Positions 18,386 to 25,377 of a stretch of DNA of 64,000 bases are shown here, piece by piece (position 1 is the stretch's first letter; each line of letters begins with the position of its first letter). The translations under genes were made by a program, and so were the position numbers. This stretch comes from Lachnospiraceae bacterium (GTDB lineage Bacteria; Bacillota; Clostridia; Lachnospirales; Lachnospiraceae). The stretch spans positions 1 to 64,000 of the forward strand of contig JAFRZM010000035.1 of NCBI GenBank assembly GCA_017442585.1, written 5' to 3'. The notes below the pieces were generated by a model. The model did not search any database and was not told where the DNA came from. It was given only the letters and a program-made list of their open reading frames with translations.

Positions 18386-19141
18386 TTAGTTCTCTGATGC
18401 AATCTCTTCCATTGACATATTGTCTGAATCTGTTTCAACTTCTTCAGTATAAACAGCTTCACCCTGGTTGGCTTCGATAACAGCATCAGCCATCTTAGCT
18501 ACGATAAGCTTTACGGCACGAATAGCGTCGTCGTTGCCCGGGATTACATAATCAAGTTCTTCAGGATCGCAGTTTGTATCAGCGATACCCACAAGTGTAA
18601 TTCCTAATGTATGAGCTTCCTGAATACAGATTCTCTCCTTCTTAGGATCTACAACAAATATACAATCAGGGATCTTCTTCATTTCCTTGATACCGCCAAG
18701 GTTCTTCTCAAGCTTAGCCCATTCCTTCTTAAGCTCGATAACTTCCTTCTTTGGTAATACGTCAAATGTTCCGTCGGAAGACATCTTCTCGATCTGTTTT
18801 AATCTCTGAATACGATTCTGGATAGTCTTGAAGTTTGTAAGCATACCGCCTAACCATCTCTCGTTTACGAAGTACATACCGCAACGCTCTGCTTCAGACT
18901 GTACAGCTTCCTGAGCCTGCTTCTTTGTACCAACGAAAAGAATTGTACCGCCCTGTGCAGCGATGTCAGCGATTGCCTTATAAGCATCGTCAACCATTCC
19001 AACTGACTTCTGAAGATCAATGATGTGAATACCGTTACGCTCTGTGTAGATGTACGGAGCCATCTTAGGATTCCATCTTCTTGTCTGATGTCCGAAATGA
19101 ACACCTGCCTCTAATAACTGTTTCATAGAAATTACGCCCAT
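18386..19141 (-). CDS. rpsB: 30S ribosomal protein S2
   Basis: Small-subunit ribosomal protein. The N-terminus [20 protein letters not shown] with RRWNPKM is the S2 signature; [19 protein letters not shown] and [10 protein letters not shown] follow. 251 residues. An ATG five codons upstream lies inside the GGAGG ribosome-binding site, so it cannot be the start; the chosen ATG is 8 nt from GGAGG and gives a normal S2 N-terminus. The gene has its own strong promoter and a leader of about 140 nt with a large hairpin, probably autoregulatory. Confidence 0.98.
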   Translation of the reverse strand: MGVISMKQLLEAGVHFGHQTRRWNPKMAPYIYTERNGIHIIDLQKSVGMVDDAYKAIADIAAQGGTILFVGTKKQAQEAVQSEAERCGMYFVNERWLGGMLTNFKTIQNRIQRLKQIEKMSSDGTFDVLPKKEVIELKKEWAKLEKNLGGIKEMKKIPDCIFVVDPKKERICIQEAHTLGITLVGIADTNCDPEELDYVIPGNDDAIRAVKLIVAKMADAVIEANQGEAVYTEEVETDSDNMSMEEIASEN

Positions 19142-19169
19142 TTTACTTACCTCCATTGGTTAAAACTTC

Positions 19170-19225
19170 CATATGCGTCATTCTTTAGAAAAACCATAGG
19201 CACCATCTTCTAAAGTCGGCATATG
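19170..19225 (-). promoter_or_regulatory. Structured 5' leader of rpsB, probable S2 autoregulatory element
   Basis: In the rpsB leader CATATGC pairs with GCATATG (19219-19225 with 19170-19176), and after an asymmetric internal loop CTTTAGAA pairs with TTCTAAAG (19208-19215 with 19183-19190), leaving a 17-nt apical loop. The 15 bp of perfect stem end about 15 nt before the ribosome-binding site. Many rpsB leaders bind S2; that this one does so is inferred from position and shape. Confidence 0.6.
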
Positions 19226-19291
19226 TGATTCATTATAGTTACTCATCCAAACGCAAAAAGCACTTAAATGCATACGCGCTCAGACTAAAAA

Positions 19292-19320
19292 ATAATATCA
19301 CAAATCGCATAAACTTTCAA
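19292..19320 (-). promoter_or_regulatory. Strong sigma-A promoter of rpsB-tsf
   Basis: TTGAAA (19315-19320), 17-bp spacer, TATTAT (19292-19297) on the minus strand, placing the transcript start near 19285. A 9-bp inverted repeat (19257-19265 and 19319-19327) brackets the promoter. Confidence 0.85.
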
Positions 19321-19361
19321 GTGCTTTCAATTATTTTATTAATTATTTCAGGATAAAACGC

Positions 19362-19913
19362 TTAATCCGTTCGTGTTGAAAGAATTTCAGCTATTTCAGC
19401 ATAGGTCATTCCCTTTTTCAATGTATAAGTTCCCGGCTGCAAATCTTCATCAAGGTGATTGTCCATAAGCCATTTATTGTATTTTTCAGCATCGTCTATA
19501 AGACCTTTTTCAAATAAATGATTACTTATTACGTCAGAAAACTCCCCACCTCTTATGACAAACACAACGTATTCGTCTTCTTCAGGATTCTCATTATTAT
19601 CTCCTGAATTATCATCAGAATCGCTTTGACCACCGTCGTCATTATCATCAGATGGGTCACTTTCGCTTTCTTTTGTATTATCGTCAGACTCACCGGTATC
19701 ATTATTATCATCTTTATTGTCTTCACTTGATGATTCATTCTCTTTATCATCTTTAGAATCTTCATCAGGCATTATCATACCGAGTTTTTCGGCTTCTTTT
19801 ATAATGTCTTCATTGCTCAACGAAGGTTTAAAACGCGAAAAGGCAATCATTAAAATGATTGCCGTAACTATCATACCTACGCCTGCGCCTCTAAGATAGT
19901 ATTTAAACTTCAT
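19362..19913 (-). CDS. MltG/YceG-like membrane protein lacking the catalytic domain
   Basis: 183 residues. A basic N-terminus and one membrane segment (about 5-25) lead to an extreme Asp/Ser/Asn/Glu-rich linker (about 45-115) and a C-terminal 65-residue domain: VFVIRGGEFSDVISNHLFEK, then GLIDDAEKYNKWL and LQPGTYTLKKGMTYAEIAEIL. This matches the LysM-like N-terminal subdomain of the MltG (YceG) endolytic transglycosylase, but the catalytic region with its Glu is missing, so it is more likely a wall-binding or regulatory protein. The ATG lies 9 nt after GAGGGG and overlaps the previous gene by 11 bases. An ATG nine codons upstream lacks a ribosome-binding site. Confidence 0.7.
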   Translation of the reverse strand: MKFKYYLRGAGVGMIVTAIILMIAFSRFKPSLSNEDIIKEAEKLGMIMPDEDSKDDKENESSSEDNKDDNNDTGESDDNTKESESDPSDDNDDGGQSDSDDNSGDNNENPEEDEYVVFVIRGGEFSDVISNHLFEKGLIDDAEKYNKWLMDNHLDEDLQPGTYTLKKGMTYAEIAEILSTRTD

Positions 19914-20364
19914 TAATATTATCCCCTCTGTATAAACCAAGGACTAACCTTACCTCACCAATGCCAAGACCTAATTTTCTGGCAATATCCACTTCACTCA
20001 TGCCGGATTTATATGCCTCAAGTATTAAGTCATTATGATTCTTTTCTTCATCTGTAAGGTCATCTTCAACAGGCTCCAAAACAACAGGTTCCGGTTGCTT
20101 AGGTCGTTCAATCACTTCTTCAACCTGTTCAATGCGATCTTTTACCTGTTTATCAAGATATGCATTGGTTTCTTCTTTATATGCATCTATCTCGCCTTTT
20201 AAAGCCGTAAGATTATTGGTGCTTTTAACAATATCATCATGCTTATCATTAAGCATACTGTAAAGGAAAACTATCTCATTATGCGTTTTATTTATCTGTT
20301 CCAATACGCCGTCAGAATACTCGCTTATCGACTTAATCTTCTCATTAGTCTCACGTTCAAGCAT
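19903..20364 (-). CDS. SwrB-like DUF6115 protein (coiled coil plus C-terminal helix-turn-helix)
   Basis: 153 residues. Residues about 1-85 are predicted coiled coil, 85-115 acidic and proline-rich, and the C-terminus (LILEAYKSGMSEVDIARKLG followed by LGIGEVRLVLGLY) is the short helix-turn-helix-like DUF6115 motif. The gene occupies the position of B. subtilis swrB (between sigD and rpsB), which has a similar C-terminal motif and promotes flagellar basal-body assembly. SwrB has an N-terminal membrane segment; here that could be supplied by the 72-residue membrane protein encoded three bases upstream. The ribosome-binding site is weak, suggesting coupling. Functional equivalence is inference from synteny. 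Confidence 0.65.
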   Translation of the reverse strand: MLERETNEKIKSISEYSDGVLEQINKTHNEIVFLYSMLNDKHDDIVKSTNNLTALKGEIDAYKEETNAYLDKQVKDRIEQVEEVIERPKQPEPVVLEPVEDDLTDEEKNHNDLILEAYKSGMSEVDIARKLGLGIGEVRLVLGLYRGDNINEV

Positions 20365-20367
20365 TCT

Positions 20368-20586
20368 TTACGCCATTTCGGAATAAATATCAGCCTTATT
20401 GTCTACAGCCGCATCAATATTCTTCTCTGCTTCCTTAAGCTTTGTATCCACTATAACCTTTAATTGTTCTTCAGAAAGCCTTGAAATCTTCTCGACTTCT
20501 TTATCTGTAAGTTTTTCCGGAACAAAAAAGCTTGCAAACACAAATACAACTCCAAGAATTATTAAAACCGCTTCTAATATTCCCAT
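20368..20586 (-). CDS. Small single-pass membrane protein of unknown function
   Basis: 72 residues. One hydrophobic segment (ILEAVLIILGVVFVFASFF, about 3-21), then KLTDKEVEKISRLSEEQLKV and a charged helix. AAAGG is 7 nt before the ATG. It lies three bases before the SwrB-like gene and 15 bases after the 105-residue gene. Together this gene and the next resemble a split version of membrane-anchored SwrB. No known domain recognised. Confidence 0.65.
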   Translation of the reverse strand: MGILEAVLIILGVVFVFASFFVPEKLTDKEVEKISRLSEEQLKVIVDTKLKEAEKNIDAAVDNKADIYSEMA

Positions 20587-20601
20587 ATTTAAACCTTTAA
20601 A

Positions 20602-20919
20602 CTAAATTCTTATATCAAAACCGGAAGACGGAGCATTCTTCTTTGTAACTTTATCTTTCGGTTCGTTTGCTTTATTTTTTTTGTTGCCTGACGCCATATA
20701 TTTATTGCGTCCTTCTTCTCTTGCATCATGTTTGGTCGATGTTTCGTCCTTTTTATCCGAATCATTGACCTTATGCATTTTTTCCTCTATTTTTTTCTCT
20801 TCAACACGGCCAATCTGCTGTTGCTCAACAACCGGACGATTGTCTTCATTCTGCTTTACGGTACTTACATCCTGGCTTCGCTGCATCATGCCGTTAAAAT
20901 TTACAGGACTTATTGACAT
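20602..20919 (-). CDS. Small hydrophilic protein of unknown function in the motility locus
   Basis: 105 residues with no membrane segment. The N-terminus SISPVNFNGMMQRSQDVSTV is neutral and may be a short binding motif. The remainder is highly charged (VEEKKIEEKMHKVNDSDKKD and a Lys-rich tail ending SSGFDIRI) and probably disordered. AAGGAAGG precedes the ATG. Its place between fapA and the SwrB-like genes suggests a flagellar or envelope role, but no function can be assigned. Confidence 0.6.
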   Translation of the reverse strand: MSISPVNFNGMMQRSQDVSTVKQNEDNRPVVEQQQIGRVEEKKIEEKMHKVNDSDKKDETSTKHDAREEGRNKYMASGNKKNKANEPKDKVTKKNAPSSGFDIRI

Positions 20920-20938
20920 ATAAGCACCTTCCTTTCAA

Positions 20939-22540
20939 CTACAGATTCTTGACTCTTACATCTCCGCCTTCTCTGACGAACTGGCAAAAGCCTCTTGCTT
21001 CACGTGTTGTAAGGCTAACTTCAGAAATAACAACCGTAACACCCGGATATGCATTCTTATATACCTTAACTCTTGCGTCAGATTCAGAAGAAATCTCCTG
21101 ATGAAGTGCATCAAATTCCTGTCTTAACGGTTCAAGATCAGCCTGCATGACCTTATATGAAGCAGCAAGTTTCTGAACATATAAAAGTTTATCCTGAGGG
21201 ATCTTTTCACCGGATGCAATCTTTGCTGTGAAATTCTCCAATATAGGCTTGATTGTATCAAGTTCCTTTTTCTTTTCTTTGATTGCATCAGCTAAAGCAT
21301 TGTATTTTGCCTTCTTTTCAGGGCTTGAACCAACTTCCACCTGAGTCTGAGCACCCATCTCGGATCCCAAAATCTGAGTCTCTATAAGGTTTCCTGCACG
21401 TACAACACCGCCTGCAATAAGGCCCTTCTTACCTGCGACATGTACTTCGGTAGCTGCAGCAACCTTTGAATGCATAATACCTTCAGTTTCAATATATCCA
21501 CCGCTTGATACTCTGGCGCTTTCAATAAATTTACTGATAACGTTACCCTTTGCTTCAAGTACTCCCTTATTCATGCCGTGAATACCACGCTTAATAACAA
21601 TCTGACCTTCAGACTGAATATACGCACCTTCAACAACACCTTCAACAACGATATCTCCCTTAGCAGATACCTTGAAGCCTGATTTAACATTACCTTTTAT
21701 TAAAACTGCACCGTTATACTCTATATCACCTGTAGAGTTATCTACATCTGCAGGTATTTCCAATACATCGGATACAAATACCTTACCGCCTGTTAATGTG
21801 GCATGACCCGTAACCTCTGTATAAATCTCTGTTCTATCTTCATTTGCAACAATATTATTACCAAAATCAAGATGAAACTCGCGAACATTATAAGGCTTAA
21901 TAACATTACCCATAACATCCACACCCGGGTCTCCGTGATCAGGTGCGATAAGACGAGCAAGTTTCTGACCTTTTTGAACCATTGATACTGTATTTAGATC
22001 ATGATAGTCAACAGTACCGTCTTCGAGTTTCTTAGGCTTTGTATTAGGATTTGTATTAAAGAAATACTCAATCTTACCATCATGTCCCTGACGTGGCTCT
22101 TTACCTTTTGCAAAGACATAATCTGTATTAAACTGACGATTATTTAAGAAATCATGGATTGCTTCAGGATCAACACCATAGACAACCTTTGCCTGCTGCA
22201 ACTGAATGCAAATCTCGCGTTCATCCATAAGTGAACCGCCTTCCGACGCCGGATAGAATCGACATCTTGCCGACATTCTGTCTTCCATAATATCGATTTC
22301 CATAATTTCGTTATATGGTCTGAAAGGTTTCATACCAACACGAAATTCAGTATTGGCTTCTCTGTTTGCGCAAGCATTAGCCAATGCTTTTAAATCATAT
22401 TCTTTAAGCTGTTGTCTGTCTAAATATGCAACAACATCCGATACCTTACACGGTTCTCCACCGTCCTTTGGCGCATTGATAACGCAATAAGTATCGTCCC
22501 CTCTTACAACTAATTGAACATATCCATTCTTGCCGGCCAT
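20939..22540 (-). CDS. FapA-family protein (DUF342)
   Basis: 533 residues. The N-terminal third is mixed alpha/beta; the middle (about 170-400) is a beta-helix with repeating glycine/valine turns, e.g. GDIEYNGAVLIKGNVKSGFK and GDIVVEGVVEGAYIQSEGQI. A coiled-coil stretch (KKAKYNALADAIKEKKKELD) and a C-terminal domain ending VISEVSLTTREARGFCQF follow. DUF342 proteins are found in many bacteria; in Vibrio FapA binds a glucose-PTS enzyme and affects the polar flagellum. Here it is 10 bases from fliA, so it is presumably co-expressed with motility genes. Family call firm, mechanism unknown. GGAGG precedes the ATG. Confidence 0.85.
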   Translation of the reverse strand: MAGKNGYVQLVVRGDDTYCVINAPKDGGEPCKVSDVVAYLDRQQLKEYDLKALANACANREANTEFRVGMKPFRPYNEIMEIDIMEDRMSARCRFYPASEGGSLMDEREICIQLQQAKVVYGVDPEAIHDFLNNRQFNTDYVFAKGKEPRQGHDGKIEYFFNTNPNTKPKKLEDGTVDYHDLNTVSMVQKGQKLARLIAPDHGDPGVDVMGNVIKPYNVREFHLDFGNNIVANEDRTEIYTEVTGHATLTGGKVFVSDVLEIPADVDNSTGDIEYNGAVLIKGNVKSGFKVSAKGDIVVEGVVEGAYIQSEGQIVIKRGIHGMNKGVLEAKGNVISKFIESARVSSGGYIETEGIMHSKVAAATEVHVAGKKGLIAGGVVRAGNLIETQILGSEMGAQTQVEVGSSPEKKAKYNALADAIKEKKKELDTIKPILENFTAKIASGEKIPQDKLLYVQKLAASYKVMQADLEPLRQEFDALHQEISSESDARVKVYKNAYPGVTVVISEVSLTTREARGFCQFVREGGDVRVKNL

Positions 22541-22549
22541 AGTTTCCTC

Positions 22550-23314
22550 CTAATCGTACAACAGATCCATAAAATCACCCATGTGCTCTTTCATTTTGCC
22601 CAGGGCCTTTGTATGTAACTGAGAAACTCTAGATTCAGTCACTTCCAATATTAAACTTATCTCTTTTAATGTCATTTCTTCATAGTAATATAGAAGAATA
22701 ACTTGTTTTTCTTTTTCGGTTAAAGCATCGAGGCTTTGTTTTAATGCCTCTTTTAAGCCTTCCTTTTCAATTGACTTCTCAGGCTCGATGAAATGGCTGT
22801 TGTTTCTGGCATCCATAACAGGTTCAGGGCCTTGATCCACAAACTCATTTAAGGACACAACATTCGTGACCTTCATCTGATTCTGCCAGTCTGCAAACTC
22901 TTCATTAGAAATATTAAGCTCTGCAGCTATTTCATCATCGGTCGCAATGTGTCCTTTGGTCTGTTCTATATTCTTGATTGCTTCGTCAATCTTGCGCTGT
23001 CTTTGACGAACGGTACGCGGAATCCAGTCCATCTTACGTACCTGATCCAATATGGCTCCCCTAATTCTAAGACTTGCATACGTCTCAAACTTAACCTCTT
23101 TTTCAAGGTTAAATTTATCAATCGCGTCTATAAGTCCGAATATACCATAACTTACAAGATCCTCGAATTCAAGATTACCGCCGAGATACATTCCAAGTCT
23201 ACCCGCAACAACCTTGACAAGTGGCGCATATTCAAGTATGAGCTGCTCTCTTAATTCGGCCGTAGATGTTTTACGGTACTTAAGCCAGAGCATTTCTTTT
23301 TCATCCGCCTTCAT
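22550..23314 (-). CDS. fliA: RNA polymerase sigma factor for motility (FliA/SigD/WhiG family)
   Basis: 254 residues. Region 2 contains NLEFEDLVSYGIFGLIDAID and KFETYASLRIRGAILDQVRK; region 3 has DWIPRTVRQRQRKI; region 4 carries the helix-turn-helix MTLKEISLILEVTESRVSQL. The length and the region-2 sequence fit the FliA/SigD group, which drives flagellin, motor and autolysin genes and is held by FlgM. GGAGGG precedes the ATG. It lies after cheD and one small membrane gene and before fapA, the position of sigD in B. subtilis. No clear SigD-type promoter was seen inside the window, so its targets are probably elsewhere. Confidence 0.95.
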   Translation of the reverse strand: MKADEKEMLWLKYRKTSTAELREQLILEYAPLVKVVAGRLGMYLGGNLEFEDLVSYGIFGLIDAIDKFNLEKEVKFETYASLRIRGAILDQVRKMDWIPRTVRQRQRKIDEAIKNIEQTKGHIATDDEIAAELNISNEEFADWQNQMKVTNVVSLNEFVDQGPEPVMDARNNSHFIEPEKSIEKEGLKEALKQSLDALTEKEKQVILLYYYEEMTLKEISLILEVTESRVSQLHTKALGKMKEHMGDFMDLLYD

Positions 23315-23345
23315 TTACACCCTCCAAAGTCAAAGTTTACTACCC

Positions 23346-23678
23346 TTATAACTTATCCTCATCAGTCTTTTCGGTTACGCCGAATGAATCTTCTTCATTA
23401 AAGGCATTTTCTTCAAAATTCTCTTGATCCAAGTTATCAGAATCAAGATTTTCATCACCTGGCGTCAATTCTTTTAATTCATCAAATTCTTCATTCGTAA
23501 CTATGATCATCTTATCAAGAACAACTTTAACAATTGAACCCAAAATATAAAAAATGACCATTACAAGAAGAACCGCCCACAGGAAATCTTTGATATCCTG
23601 CTTATATAAAATGCCGAAAACCGCACGGATAAGCCCTGCACACAGCATAACCACAGGAGGAACATATTTAGTCTTCAT
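23346..23678 (-). CDS. Small membrane protein between cheD and fliA, unknown function
   Basis: 110 residues. Two hydrophobic segments (PPVVMLCAGLIRAVFGILY, about 6-24, and FLWAVLLVMVIFYILGSIV, about 31-50) precede a strongly acidic C-terminal tail (ELTPGDENLDSDNLDQENFE onward), presumably cytoplasmic. The first ATG in frame, five codons upstream, overlaps GGAGGAG; the ATG used here is 6 nt after that site. No family recognised. Co-transcribed with the chemotaxis genes by position. Confidence 0.65.
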   Translation of the reverse strand: MKTKYVPPVVMLCAGLIRAVFGILYKQDIKDFLWAVLLVMVIFYILGSIVKVVLDKMIIVTNEEFDELKELTPGDENLDSDNLDQENFEENAFNEEDSFGVTEKTDEDKL

Positions 23679-23711
23679 CAAAAACTCCTCCATATATTAT
23701 AATAACACATT

Positions 23712-24200
23712 TTAAATTTCTTTAATATCTTTTCCTACAGCTTTTATAAGAAATTTACCTGTATCACAATAAAGCTCAACAGTTCTACCGTAGTTAAGAC
23801 CACAGTCTTCTGCAATAAGCTTTATGCCAAGATTCTTTAATGTCTCCCTTGAAGCCTCTGCATTTCTCTCGCCGACATTACCGATATTAGATAAACCCTT
23901 CATCTCGAACATCTTGGCTCCGCCTGCTATTTTTGCAACTATACGTGCTTTTGAGGCTCCCATCGCAAGCATCTGATTAAGGAGTTCTGTAATGCCCGTA
24001 TCGGCAAATTTTGCAATATTCGTATTATTTTTAATGGCTGTAGAATCCGGAAGCATTACGTGTGCAAGGCCGCCGATTTTCTTCATCGGATCATAAAGTG
24101 CAATACCGATGCATGATCCAAGTCCCAGAGTAGTGATTACATCATTGCCCTGGCCTGTTTTAAGATCAGCCATTCCGACTTTAATCATATCACTGAGCAT
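23712..24200 (-). CDS. cheD: Chemoreceptor glutamine deamidase CheD
   Basis: Deamidates receptor glutamines and, in Bacillus-type systems, binds and stimulates CheC. 162 residues. Catalytic Cys in GLGSCIGIALYD, His in KIGGLAHVMLP, and the downstream core IVAKIAGGAKMF. AGGAG precedes the ATG. It follows cheC by 11 bases, the usual functional pair. Confidence 0.96.
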   Translation of the reverse strand: MLSDMIKVGMADLKTGQGNDVITTLGLGSCIGIALYDPMKKIGGLAHVMLPDSTAIKNNTNIAKFADTGITELLNQMLAMGASKARIVAKIAGGAKMFEMKGLSNIGNVGERNAEASRETLKNLGIKLIAEDCGLNYGRTVELYCDTGKFLIKAVGKDIKEI

Positions 24201-24211
24201 TTAATAATCTC

Positions 24212-24835
24212 CTACATTTGAATTCCAAGAGCACCCAATATTTTCGAATAAGATTCCAATTCAGGTAAAAGAATAAAGTAACCGTCAATCATTACATTGT
24301 CGCCAAATTCTGTCTGAATTAAAAGCGCATGATCTCCGTACTGACCAAACTCAATTGCCGGAACAGAAAGAATTGCAGCCGCCATATCGATTGAAATATA
24401 CGGAATTGACGGTGTAATTGTAAGTCCTGTCATCGATGCAAGCGCATTAAGATAAGAGCCTGTAATGATATTGCCGATTTCCTTTAATGCCGATAATTCC
24501 ATCTCATCAAACAAAACCGGCGTATTCTCATCTCTGTACATGAGCTTATTAACAAGGAATTTAGCAGATTCAAGCGTCAAAATAAACATCATACTTCCCG
24601 AAATATCAGAACCTACTTCAAGGAATATACCTACAACCTGATCTTCTTCATCGCCGATTGCGGAACCAAGCTCAGGGAAAGTAAGTAACTGTACCTTCGG
24701 AACATTCATATCAAGTTTAACCTGTAACATAGATGCAATCGCAGTCGTCGCATTACCCGCACCAATGTTGCCGATTTCTTTTAAAACGTCAAAATATATA
24801 TTATTAACGTCTTCCAAACTATACGGTGATGACAT
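24212..24835 (-). CDS. cheC: CheY-P phosphatase CheC
   Basis: Dephosphorylates CheY-P in the Bacillus/Thermotoga type of adaptation; activity is raised by CheD. 207 residues with the two pseudo-repeated active sites: KEIGNIGAGNATTAIASML near residue 16 and LKEIGNIITGSYLNALASM near residue 112, both retaining the E-x2-N pattern. GGAGG precedes the ATG. An imperfect 10-bp hairpin lies between cheW and this gene. Confidence 0.96.
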   Translation of the reverse strand: MSSPYSLEDVNNIYFDVLKEIGNIGAGNATTAIASMLQVKLDMNVPKVQLLTFPELGSAIGDEEDQVVGIFLEVGSDISGSMMFILTLESAKFLVNKLMYRDENTPVLFDEMELSALKEIGNIITGSYLNALASMTGLTITPSIPYISIDMAAAILSVPAIEFGQYGDHALLIQTEFGDNVMIDGYFILLPELESYSKILGALGIQM

Positions 24836-24856
24836 ACTTCCTCCTTCTTATGACAA

Positions 24857-24885
24857 TAGAGAGACCAAATTAAAAGGTCCCTCTA
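24857..24885 (-). other. Intercistronic hairpin between cheW and cheC
   Basis: TAGAGAGACC (24857-24866) faces GGTCCCTCTA (24876-24885), giving a 10-bp stem with one G-U pair or mismatch and a 9-nt loop. No U-tract follows on either strand, so it is more likely an mRNA stability or processing element than a terminator. Confidence 0.45.
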
Positions 24886-24900
24886 CTGCCAATCTATTTG

Positions 24901-25365
24901 TTAGATTGCTTCTTTTTCTTCGATGATAGAGTTAAGTTCAAGTAAAGAAATAAGCTGATTGCTCTGTTTTCCGATGCCCTTAATGAACTGGCTCTTGTCA
25001 TCTCGTGTATCAGGGATATAAGGGTCAATCTCGTTAGGCAAAAGTGTAACAACTTCTTTAACCTGGTCAACTATAACTCCGAGAGTACCGTGCTCTTCAA
25101 ACTTAAGAATGATAATTCTTGTATCATTATTAAATTCATCAGGTTCAAGACCCATACGAACACGTAAGCTCATAACCGGAACAACCTCACCACGAAGGTT
25201 TATTATTCCGTTGAAATAACCCTGAGCCTTTGGTACTCTTGTTATCTTCTGCATACGTACAATATTATCGATAAAGCTTATATCGATACCGTACTGCTCA
25301 GCACCAATCTTAACAACAATATATTGTTTAGCATCTGCCTCTGTCATTAATAATTTTTCTGCCAT
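24901..25365 (-). CDS. cheW: Chemotaxis coupling protein CheW
   Basis: Scaffold linking receptors to CheA. 154 residues with the CheW fold: QYIVVKIGAEQYGIDISFID, ITRVPKAQGYFNGIINLRGE, VVPVMSLRVRMGL and VIVDQVKEVVTL. AGGAGG precedes the ATG. It is 12 bases after cheA. Confidence 0.97.
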   Translation of the reverse strand: MAEKLLMTEADAKQYIVVKIGAEQYGIDISFIDNIVRMQKITRVPKAQGYFNGIINLRGEVVPVMSLRVRMGLEPDEFNNDTRIIILKFEEHGTLGVIVDQVKEVVTLLPNEIDPYIPDTRDDKSQFIKGIGKQSNQLISLLELNSIIEEKEAI

Positions 25366-25377
25366 AGCCTAACCCTC

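Noticed and set aside
19141..19156. Longer N-terminus for S2 starting at 19156
   Set aside because: The upstream ATG is part of the GGAGG ribosome-binding site. The same situation was rejected at 23693, 47345 and 48724.
19157..19361. tRNA or T-box element upstream of rpsB
   Set aside because: No cloverleaf, no CCA-pairing T-box bulge and no anti-terminator/terminator pair; the structure fits a ribosomal-protein leader better.
24857..24885. Rho-independent terminator between cheW and cheC
   Set aside because: The stem lacks a following U-tract on both strands and cheC, cheD and fliA would lose their transcript; kept only as a hairpin.
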